This document shows positions 47,401 through 59,400 of a DNA stretch of 64,000 bases, piece by piece. Under the pieces are notes generated by a model. The model saw only the letters and a program-made list of their open reading frames with translations. It was not told the DNA's origin and searched no databases. The stretch lies in contig JBBDHG010000051.1 in the NCBI GenBank assembly GCA_037951165.1, forward strand, positions 8,519,501 to 8,583,500, in the 5' to 3' direction. The position numbers were made by a program, and so were the translations under genes. The number at the start of each line of letters is the position of its first letter. Position 1 is the first letter of the stretch. Origin of the DNA: Lophius americanus. Lineage: Eukaryota; Chordata; Actinopteri; Lophiiformes; Lophiidae.

Positions 47401-50400
47401 AGTAAACATTCATAAATATTAAAAATGAAGTGGTCACAAATCAGTGTCCTTCTAGGCACTAGACTAAGCCTGATTTGTCCTAAGCCTGGATAATCAGAAG
47501 GGTTGTGTCGGGAAGGGCACCGGGCGTAAAACTTAAGCAAAATCAATATGTAAAACACGAACCTGTTTTCCAAACTGGATCTGCTAGTACTCAGGTCAAC
47601 AACGACTGCTACTGGTTCTATTAGCCAGTAGGGTGCTGCCAATAACTATGGAACCGATATAGTTGGAGTATATCTGTTTCTACTCTGTTGGAAACAGATA
47701 TCCTGTGGTGAGCCCAAAAGGGAAAAGCTGATAGACGAAGGAAATAATAAATACTATAAATAAAATGATAAAAAACAGGATAAACGCAGCACATAATATG
47801 TGAGTTTTTAATTACGTTTAAAAATCTCTCCAATTTTCAGCCCCTTTGAGATCCTCTTGACGTTTGCTCCTGCAACTTGTGGCAGAGTGGCTGAATGTAA
47901 AAGCTTCTGTTCTGGTTGATGGGACGAACAAAAGAAAATAATCTAAGAGGTGGTCCTGGTTCCTAAATGCTCAAGTTTCTTAAATAGTCGGCTGTATTAT
48001 ATACAATACAAGAATTCTGAAATCAATCATTGCTCCTGCTGCAGGATGTAAGTTCAGCTGTTTATTGTTTCTTTTGAGGAGCAGGAGAGCATTATAACCA
48101 GCTGGAATTAACAGTCTGTCCTCCCTTTTCACTTTGGAAATGATTTTTAAATGACTTGGGGCAATGTTGGGCGTCGGCAGAGAAATCAAACATAAAGGTT
48201 TACGCTAAATAATCTGCCTGACACACAGGATGAGTCCCCAGCCTCTAATTTTGTCACTGGAGGGCTCTCACCGACCCGTTTGGGTTCAGAGCAGCTCACA
48301 CAGAAGTTAAGTTCACGTTTATGAGACGGGTCTCCCATCGTCAGTGAGTTTGCGAATGTTATGGCGGCAATTTAAGGGGGCCAGCTCGTCATCGGAAACA
48401 ATGACATCATCTTTGGAGTGTTTCCACAGGATGAGAGAGTATCGGGACGTATGGAAACAGATGCTCAGACCCAGATTGTGGTTGACCAGGACCAGGAACC
48501 CCCCTAATTTATTACACCCTCTTACACTCCCAAAAATCCCACACCACAGCACTGATCACGTAACCCATTCTGTGTTTTTTTTCCAGTTGAGTCACGTGGC
48601 AGCACAAGGGGACCGAGACCTGACGGCACCAAGCCACTCAGTAAGACCCCTCCTCAAACCTCTGACCCCTCCTCCAGCCTCTGAACCGTCTTCTAACTCT
48701 TAATCCGGACTCCTCCTCATACCCCTGACCTTTCCTCCAACCTCCGTCTTCTAAGCCTTAGCGCTGACATCTCCTCTTACCCCTCTTCTAACCCGTCTGT
48801 TTTTTCCCAGAATGCTCACCTGGCGCTGTAGCAGACGTGATGTTCCTGGTGGACGGCTCCTGGAGCGTTGGCAGGCCAAATTTTAAATACGTCCGTAACT
48901 TCATCCTAGCGACAGCCGGAGCCTTTCAGATTGGACGTGAAACAACCCGTGTGGGTGTGGTCCAGTACAGCAGCGATGCACAAACTGAGTTCCACCTGAA
49001 CAAACATATGACCAGAGTGGCGCTACTCCGTGCCATCGGCTCACTGCCGTACAAAGGGGGAACCACTAGGACAGGTAGAGTGACTTCCTGTTATTATTAT
49101 TATAATTAATATTATTATGTTCGGGGTCAGAAGGGATGTGTCAAAGGTCCAGAACTGAGAGTTGGTGGTCAAGAGTATGTGGTCAAAAGTTAGGGATAAC
49201 CCTCTTGTGACCATGTTTTTGCTGATTCACACGTCTGTAGGCCATGCCCTCAACTACGTCCTTAAGAATGCATTCACTGATGAGAACGGTGCCAGGAAGG
49301 GGTTCCCCAAAGTACTGCTGGTCATCACCGACGGCGGGTCTGAGGATCCTGTGGAGGGTCAGGCCGAAGAGCTGAGGAACAGTGGGGTGGAGATCTTCGT
49401 CCTTGGTGGGTACCAACAACAACCTTATCATAAGCCGTGCGCAATGTGCCTAACTAAGTCAGCGTCTTGAGGGCAGAGGTCAGTACTAGTGTCTCACCTG
49501 AACCACCAGTACTTGTGTCTCACCTGAACCACTAGTCTCAGCGAGCTCCAAACTGGGTCACATGATGGGCACCTCTACTGGTAGACCTGCAGGAAATGAT
49601 TGCATATACTCGGATACTGTAGATTAAAGTATTTAGTTACTTCCTGTCCCTTGGACCATAAACATTGACACGGTTCCATCCTGTAACGGCGATATGAATT
49701 ACCAGATAATGGACTGTTAAACCCACCATCAAAATCTTTCCCATCTTTGCTGGCTCTGTGGAGCGACGGTCAGTCCAGCTGGAGGACTTTACGCTAACAT
49801 GGTTCCCCTTGACACCATTTTATCAGGACATTTATAGATGTGAAGCTGATCCAGCCTTTGGTGCTGTAATCCTCCCATGATGCCTCTGTGAAGAATGTAC
49901 TGGCAGGCAGCGGTTCCATAAATTACCTCGTGGATTTGTGTTTTATCCGTTTCAGGCGTGCATCAGGCCGATGGTGGAGAGATGAAGCTGATGGCGTCAC
50001 CTCCTCACAAACGTCACATCTACAGTGTTGCCACCTTCAATCAAATCAGGAACATCCAGACGAAGCTCATTGCTCAGGTGTGTGCCGCCGTGGACGAGCA
50101 GCTTGGCACGCTTGGCAGCGGAGAAGAAGGTGGGTCAAAGGTCACGTCTGTCTTAAAATGACAGTTCAACCAAAAACATTGCAGTGGAGGCAGGAACAGT
50201 GTTGGATTGACAGAGCAAGTCAATGGCAGTCAGCAGCTAGAACCTGTCAGCAGCTAGTAGCAGTTAGCACCTAGTTACCCTCAGCAGCTAGTGGCAGTTA
50301 GTATCTGTTGCATGAAGTCTCTGTGGCTTGATTTCTGTGGCATGATCTCTGTCTGCTATAATCTCTGTGGTGTGATCTCTCCCTGGTGTGATCTCTGTGG

Positions 50401-53400
50401 CATGATCTCTGTGGCATGATCTCTGTGGTTGGGTCTGTGTGTACACTCTGATACTGCCACTGACCGTTCTCTGTGTCTGGTTTCACAGAGGTTGAGCCCG
50501 CCTCCAAGCTCCAGGTCCTGGAGGTGGCCTCAAAGTCTATCCGAGTTGGCTGGGATCCATCTATCGGAGAAGTTTCAGGGTACCGGATCCAGATGGTCCC
50601 AATGATGGCTGGCAGCCGGCGCCAGGAGCTGTACTTGGGCCCTGGCCAGACCTCGGCTCTGGTCCGAGACCTGTCTCCAGACGTAGAGTACCAGATCAGT
50701 CTGTTTGCCCTGCAGGGTCTGACGCCCAGTGAGCCGATCACCATCATGCAGAAGACAACACCGATCAAAGTCTCAGTAGGTGAGGACCACATGACCTATT
50801 ACCTCCATAGAGGTTGGATTATACCTCCTAGAGCCATGGTTAGTTTAGCATACAGCTCTTCAGCTACCCCCTCCAGTCTTAGCTAGGCTCTCCAAACTTG
50901 AGTCAAAATGAAGATCCAAAAACCGTTAGGACCGCTGAGTGACCAGCAAAACAAGTCCGCCTCACGTAACCAAAGATGGCGCTCAGAAGTTTCACTCAAC
51001 TTAGAGTGTCATTAACAAAAATTATCATAGCAGTGTAAAATTGGACCCTGAAGTTGTGTGGGCAGAGCCTGAGGTAACTCTGTTGGAGGTCTTGAGCGGT
51101 CCTGAATTTGTGATCTGATTTGGTATAGGTGTAAAGACTACAGGAACCATAAAACAGCTCTTTTGGAGTTCTACAGTGTTCCGGATGGTTTAATCGGTGG
51201 TCTGACTTAGGTATATGGATTAAGACTACAGGAGCTTTCTAGTAGTTCTACTGGAGGTTTACAGTGGTCCTGATGGTATAACCCATCTTCTTACTTGGTT
51301 GCAGGGGCAAAGATTGACAGCTGGTCCCTCTGAAGTTCCATTTAGGATATTTGAAGTTCGAAGGAGACGGAGTAACTCTCCACTCCAGCAGGTTGCCACA
51401 GTCAGGAGACCTGCAAGTCCAAACCTTTTATAATGACACCGCTCTCTCACCACAGACTTTCTGTTGATGTTCTGACCCGGTTTAACTGGGTTTCCTAGCA
51501 TCTAGCTCTCTTACTGGTCGCTGATTCACTACAAGCTTAACAGCAAATCAGTTTTATCTCTGCCTCCTTTTTCCTAGAATGTTCTTTGGGTGTGGACGTT
51601 CAAGCCGATGTGGTCCTCCTGGTCGATGGTTCCTACAGCATTGGTTTGTCCAACTTTGCTAAAGTCCGATCCTTCCTGGAGGTTCTGGTGAACACCTTTG
51701 ACATTGGACCAGATAAAGTCCAGATCAGTCTGGTCCAGTACAGCAGAGACCCCCACACTGAGTTTTACCTGAACACTCACCACAGCCTGGATGCTGTGGT
51801 GAGGGCCGTGAGGACGTTTCCATACCGTGGTGGTTCCACCAATACTGGCAGGGCCATGACCTACGTCCGAGAGAAGGTGTTCCAGCCTACCAGCGGGTCC
51901 CGCACCAACGTCCCCCGTGTCACCATCCTCATTACCGACGGGAAGTCCTCAGACGCCTTCCAGGAACCTGCCACCAAGCTGCGGAATTCTGATGTGGAGA
52001 TTTTTGCGGTGGGTGTTAAAGACGCTGTCCGATCTGAACTGGTGGCCATTGCCAACTCGCCAGCAGAGACTCACGTCTTCACCGTGGAGGACTTTGATGC
52101 CTTCCAGAGGATCTCCAAGGAGCTGACCCAGTCAATCTGCCTGAGGATCGAACAGGAGCTCCGCAAGAGACGTGCGTATTTCATCCTTCTACATTAACAT
52201 CTGCATGCTTTACCCATCACTCTTTACCTGTTTGCTGCTGTTCCAGAAAACCTCCAGAAACACTAGAACTTCCAGAACATCCAGAACTGCCAGACTTTAG
52301 AATTAATTCTGTCGTTCTATTCTAATTATTAATGTACCACAAAAATGTACCAGATATTGGGAATGTTAGGGTTCAATTAGCATCAACAGAAATCTACAAA
52401 ATATGGAGCAGTTAGCATTAGTTTAGCATCAACAGAAATGTACCAAATATTGAATAAGCAAGCGTTACATTTTTGGCATCAACAGAAATGTACCAAATAT
52501 GAAACACGTTAGTGTCTGCTTTTCACAATTGAACCATATAGGAAACAGCTTAGTGTTTGCCAGGCCCCAACAAAAATGTACCCAATATGGAATATGTTAA
52601 CATTAGGTTTGCATCAAAAGAAATGACTATCCTGTTTCTACCTTGTGGCCGCTGTGTGTCTGCTATGTGCCCACCGTGTGCCTGCCTTTCGCCCATTGTG
52701 TACCCAACGTGTGCACGCCATGGCGTGTTAAAACCATCATCTGCTCTGACTTCATATGTTCTTACTTCCTGCAACAGTGAACATTGGGCGATGCTCCCTC
52801 ACTCTGGCGGCAAATCTCCAGATGCTCATCATTACTTTCCTGATATGTTTCCAGGCGTGTCTATTCAAGCCTTGCCGTGTTGAACACGTGCCGAACATAT
52901 GGCGCCGTTTGATCTCAGTGGAGATGTTGGAATTGGATCAGGCCATTGCTGTTCAAACGGGGACGTCTCATTACAGAACAGGATGATCCTATCTGTCGGC
53001 GGGTTGTCCCATGCTTTTCTGTAAACAAACCCTGTCCCCACATTTGCTCGCTGAGTTTGAAACAGCAGCAGGGGTTTCTCACCGCCGGCAGGAGGTCCTC
53101 ATCAACAGCCATGATTAGGTCACGATGTCAACTCGTTACCTGACATAATTTCCTTTTTTATCTTTCTGACCTTAAACATAATGGCTGAGGTTATGTCAGA
53201 TGCTGAAAAAACAGTGTTAGTAACAAGAAAAAGCTAATAAACTTTCTTAGTATCCCTCAAAAACTCTGAAGCCGGTCTCCTACACCTTTCACTTAAGCGT
53301 CTCTGTTCAGCCAGGTAAGCCCCCAGCTCCACCCCCAAAGAAACATCAAAGGAATCAAAAGTACAAGGCAGCAATAGCCACATTGTGACATCCATCACCA

Positions 53401-56400
53401 AAAAACCTTATTTTTTTAAATTAAATTAAATTAAATTTAAAAAAGCTGTGAAATATGTTATGTCACCAGAATTTAATCACCTCTACAGGGAAAAACAGAA
53501 AGACAAATGCACTGGAGTGAAAACATAATCTCTGTGGTGGAGGTAATGAACAACTTCAGGAAATAAACAGAGTAGAGCGAAGAGGCGGGTCACTGTCATC
53601 TAAAGTTAAAGAAAGGCCATGATGCACCTATGTCTAAACCTTGAGACTAAAATCTATGCCCCTCCTCCACCTTTTTCAACAGGACTAGTCCAGCCCAGGG
53701 CGCTGTCCTTCTCCGAGGTCGGCCCCAGAAGCATCAGGGCCTCCTGGGAGATTGATGCGACCAACATCGAGTCCTTCCTGGTTCAGTTCAAGCCGGAGGA
53801 TGATGCCCCTGGTCATTATGTGTCCATGTCTGTGCCGGGGGACACGCCCACCACCCTCCTCCCCCACCTCACCCCGCTGACCCGCTACGAGGTCAACGTG
53901 TACGCACAGTACGAGAAGGGTGACAGCTTACCTGTGAGCGGCTACGAGACCACTTCAGAAGGTAGGTCCAGTAAGGCATCAATATTTGAAATCGTGACCA
54001 GGGGAGGCGGAGCTCTAACCAGCATCTGTTTCAGAACTAGGCTCAGTTCAGAGCCTCCAAGTGTCTGAAGAGATCACAGACAGCTTCAGGGTGTCATGGC
54101 AGCCTGCTCCAGGAGCCGTCGCTCGCTACAGGTTAACCTATCAACCTGTGGGGGGTGAAGACCCAAAGTTAGAAACAACCACCAACCACACTGACACCAC
54201 AACCATCCTGCAAGGTCTTCAGCCGCAAACAACGTATCGCGTCACAGTTACACCTGACTACCAGTCGGGATCCGGGGCACCGCAAGAGACGGAAGGCACC
54301 ACCAAAGAAGGTAACCCGGATTCCCTACCGCCACTCTTAACCTTAGCTGCCACAGTTAATCCATAAACAATCAGGCCTATAATCAATGAACAATAATGAA
54401 TAAATAACTGATGAACAAATTTTGCTTCAGAACCAGTTTGCATTCCAATACCGTTTTTGGCTTCGGAAGGGAAACTTGTACCAGAGCCGATCTTTGTTTC
54501 AGAGCGTTTTTTTGTTCCAGAGTCGGGTTTATTCTGAACTGGTGTCTGGTCTAGAATCTGTTTTTGTTCCATCGCAAGATTTTCTTCAAGAGTTGGTTTT
54601 TGGTCATCCAATTTCTGATGCAAGATCGTTTTTTGTTTCAGGACAGGCTCTTGTTCTAGGGACAGATCTTGTTGCAAAGTCAGTTCTTTGGTCCTGAGCA
54701 TGTTTTGGTCCAAAACCAGTTTTTGTTCAATAGCATGGTTTCTGTTCCAGATGAGGTTCTGGTTGGGAAGGTATTTGGTTGAGTTGGCCGCAGACATGTT
54801 ATAATCATCCTGTATTGTTTGAGATCCTGACTAGAGACCCGGAGGATGAAAACCTTCTGGGTCTGTTTACTGACGATAATGGAAATAAGGTCAGGGTTCA
54901 CTTCAACATCTTCTTCTGCCGTTTGCTTTCATTCCATTTCCTAGAGGTTCCAGGAATTCGATCTTTGGCGTTGGTTTAAGCCACCACCCACTGAGCTCTG
55001 CCTCAGGTCGTTCTAGTCTCTGAGATGAATAAAAACAGATGAGGGACAGGACAGGGCTCAAGATCTAGTCAAGGTGAAAAACAGTGAGGATAGAAAACTA
55101 TATTCTGGATTAGAGTTCCAAAGGTCTTTTGGGTGGGACTTCTTTAACGTCATTCTTCCCAGAACCAGAACACATCTCCTTATGAACCTTCTGGAGTTCT
55201 GATGGAACCACAGGAGCCAGATATTTTAGTCACCTGAACTAACAAGATGATTGACTCCCAGGCTGACGACCCGGTTGATCTATAGTGGTTCCCCTCCAGA
55301 GGTTCCAATCTGGTGCTTCCATGGTGATGGTTCCAGTCCAGTTGTTCTATCCGGTTGTTCCTCTCAGTTAGATTCAAACTTCTCTGCATCTTTGACTTTT
55401 CAGAGGGATTAAAAATTTTGAAAATTTTAAATAAATGTCTGATGCTTCACATAGCCACAGGTAGATGGACAGCAGGTGAGATGTCAATGATGATCACATG
55501 GTCACAGGTAAATGGACAGAAAGTAAAAGGTCAACCAAAAGTGGAGAACCTGATTAGTCCACTGGTGCCTGAAACACTGGACCAGGACCTTAGACCAGGA
55601 CTGGAGACACCTGTGATTTTCAGTGGGGGACTGCCCTTCCCCCTGGAGGGGTTCCACATGGGAATATTTGGGTCATCAGATATTGGTCTGATTTGGATCA
55701 GATACAGATACTCAGATATCCAGTTACCCCTCACAAACCCACCCTGTGTCTAGTGTAAGACATGAACAGACCCGTCTGGTCAGAGGCACATAAATGTGGT
55801 GGCGGTTCATTGGTGATGCAATTGTCAGTGTGTTGCAAGGATTGTGGTCACATGGTACTGGTCATAGCGGACACAGCAGATGAGAACCAGCTCAGCGGAA
55901 CAGGAATGTGATCCAGCTGAGGAGGAAGTACTGACTCATCCTTCTCTCCGTCTGTTTACTTATCTGCGCTTCAGAACCTCCCCCCCTCCTCTCCAGGTCT
56001 CCGTGGTATCTCTGGAATTTAATAGCCTTCGCTACAGTTCTGTGATCCGACCTGCTCCAGATGCCTCACTGATCCCAGAGCCAAGAGCCAATAAAACCTA
56101 CCCAAGTCTTGCAGGCATGCTACAGGGATTGTTTTGCTGGGTTCACTGTCTGTTTCCATTTGAGGACCCCAGCAAATGGACCCAGGCACTGGATACCCTC
56201 TTCAGTCAGAGCCCAGACACCAGGCACCCCTTCAGTCAAACTTAGACACAGAATAAAGACAACAGGTACCCCCCTCAGCCAGAACCCTGAAGCCAGAAAC
56301 CCTTTCAGTCAGGGCCTGGACACACATTCCCCCTTCAGTAAGAACAATGACATGAGGTACCCCCTTCAGTCAGAACCTAGAAAGCTGGTACCTCCCTTTA

Positions 56401-59400
56401 GTCAGAACCCCGACACCAGGTACCCCATCAGTTAGAACCCAGACACTGGATAACCCCTTCAGTCAAAATTTAGAAACCAGTAACCCCTTAAATCAGATCT
56501 CGGACAATAGGTAACCCCTTCAGTCTGAAACCAGACACCAGGTACACACTTCAGGCAGAACTCAGACACCAGATACCCCCCATATTCAGAACCAAGACAC
56601 CAGGCAGTCCCGCTTTTTCAGAAATCAGACACCAAATATCCCCTTCAGTCAGAACCCATACACCAGGCAGTCCCGCTTTTTCAGAAATCAGACACCAAAT
56701 ATCCCCTTCAGTCAGAACCCATACACCAAGTGCTTCCCTTTACTCAGAACCCACAGACCAGATTTTCTGGATCTCTAAGTTCAAAGATCCAGAGACCTGG
56801 TACATGTCCCAGTGCTACCTTCTTAAAATATCACCAGATATAAAAACGTCAGAAGAATAAAAACATGTCTTCGACTTTGCCAGTGTTAATCCTTTAATAA
56901 TCCATATGATGCTTCAAATTTTAGAGGTGGGTCCACCCAGAAACCTGGTCACCAGTGATGTCACCGATTCCAGCTTTGTGGCATCATGGACGGCGGCGCC
57001 GGGGACAGTGAAAAAGTATCAGGTCGGATGGAAGTCGTTATTCTCCGATGAGTCTGGAGAGGAGGAGGTACCAGGAGATGTATCCACAACCACGCTGGCC
57101 GGACTACGTCCAGAGACGCCCTACCAGGTGTCTGTGGTTGCCGCCTACCAGCACCAGAACAGCGAGCCAATCAAGGGACAGGAAACCACAGACGGTAAGA
57201 CGGCAGCGGTACAATGGCATTCTGGAGACGAGAGAGTGAAAAGTGGATTAGAGGTGTACTTTAAAATTGAGAAATAAACATATGCCCGACAGTCTGGTAT
57301 AACATGGAATTACCATTGCTACGTCCGCTGCAAATCCTTCATTTTAATGCAATAACTCCATAATAATTTCATGGATCATTTTCAGATTTTACATCTACAT
57401 AGAGCTTAGTGTGAGGAAGAACTTGATTCAGTTTTAGAAGGGTCAGTTGCATATTTCCGGCATTAGGAGGAGTTTTATCTCTAAAAGTTTTCGGGACATA
57501 ATTTTTCAACCGTTGGTCCGATTAAGTCCAAACTTGGTTCATATGAATTTACTCAAGGAGATCTATCTTTAATGATTCAAATCTACTCATATAGTTTTTA
57601 TTTTGATCACTAGGATGAGCATTTGCCCCAAAAAACACTGTATTTTAAACTTAACTCATGAATTGACACAAGGAAATCTGTCTTGTTTTTAATACTGAGC
57701 TCAGAAAAACTAGTTAATTGTATTAATCCTCATTATTGAGTTGCTATGGAATCTTATCTTAGAGCATATTCCCTTACGTCATAGAAATAGTAAGGTTCTT
57801 TCAATATGGATTGTTTGAAATTTTTAATGAGTCACATTTAATTTGAGGAGTTCAGTCAGGGGAATTGCTTGTACAATGCAGGTGATCAGGGGCTTTGTGG
57901 GGATATACCCTTGCTGTTGGGGACCATAGCATAGGCCTTGTTATCAATCAGTGTAGAGTTAAAGGTTAAGATCCAGCAGTTATGTAAGCAGCATCTATTA
58001 GCACCACTAACACACAAGTTCACCCAGATACCTGGTCACTGGCTCCATTCATATTAATAAGCTATGAGAAAACTTATTAAGTGTTATGTACCATTTTCAT
58101 GTTGGTGACACCATTATTTATTGTTGCGCATAGTCTGTTACACAGGCCTTCAAATTGTTGCAGTCTTCATTTAAATTTGTTCAATTATGTCTTCAATAAC
58201 TGAAACTGGTTTTAAATACAGATTAAATTAAATTTGTGCTGCTCTCAAACTCAAGTAAATTACAAAAATCCTCATCAACGTTCACAACAGTTCTTGCATG
58301 CCTGTACCCCGTGCTCGTAACTAATTTCTATTAGTGTTTCTCCCGAAATTTTAAAGAATCTAGAACTTGAGACAAATGGAAAACGTGGTTGTACTTGTTT
58401 GTCTGTTTTACTTCGTTTTAATATCACTACTTGCACTATAAAATGTGATAGTATTGTGTAATTTGTATGACTATCTGTAACCTTATTTATTGCATTTAAA
58501 TATTGTGTGGTTTTTATGTGGAAATTATGACGTGGGCTGCTGCCTTCTTGGCCAGGTAACCCTTGCACAAGATTTGCCTGGCCTAATGGGATATTTCCTA
58601 GTTTAATAAACGTTAGATTAAATGAAAAGCTCGATAAAGTTGAAGCTGACACCAATGGTAGTGTTAGTGACCTTTGAACAGTTTATTTTTCTTCCAGCCT
58701 CTCCTGCTGATAAGAACCTGATCGTGTCAGATGAGAGGGAACACAGCATTAATGTCCGGTGGAGTCCGGCGCCGGGCAGGGTGAGCCACTACCGACTGAA
58801 GTATGTTCCCAGTGGTGGGGGTAGAGAAGCGGCCATGAAAGTACCCCCAATGGTCACATCCACCATCATGAGGCGGCTGCAGCCCATCACCACCTACAAC
58901 ATCACTGTTCACCCCATTTACAAGCGCGGGGAAGGAAAAGCAAGGCAAGGAGTAGGAACCACACGTACGTTGGTCCATAGTTCCACCTCTGACAGACCAA
59001 CATCTGAACAAGACCTTCAAACCCAGTGGTTCTGAAAATCAACAGTGGAAAAAAAATCTAGACATCCATTGAACAGTCCAGACCTCCTATGTCCAGAGTT
59101 ACCGGGTGTCCTGAGTCACAGCGTGTCCAGATTTAATGCGTGTCTAGACTCATCGCGTGTCTGGATACATCGCATGTCATCCCGGATTGAGTGGAGATGG
59201 GGTGTGTACAATCAACACGTGTCTACAGTCCACCGCGCTGTCCAGAGTCACTGTGCGTCCAGATTCACTGCGTCTAGAGTCACCATGTATCTAGGGTCTT
59301 ATATGTCTGGATTTAAAGTATGTCTAGATATTTGGGTGCCTAAAGCCATTCCGCTTCCAGAGTCACTGCATATCCAGATTAAGCGCATGGTGGGATGCAT

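Noticed and set aside
49888..50274. 128-codon plus-strand frame over a col12a1 VWA1 exon
   Set aside because: Wrong frame; the real exon (49,956-50,129) reads GVHQADGGEMKLMASPPHKR.
54258..54797. 179-codon minus-strand frame (EQKLVLDQN, LEQEPVLKQK repeats)
   Set aside because: Translation of a 24-bp intronic tandem repeat antisense to col12a1.
55880..56245. A functional sixth FN3 exon in col12a1
   Set aside because: Frame does not match the upstream phase, the conserved Trp is missing and no donor is visible; kept only as a possible fossil.
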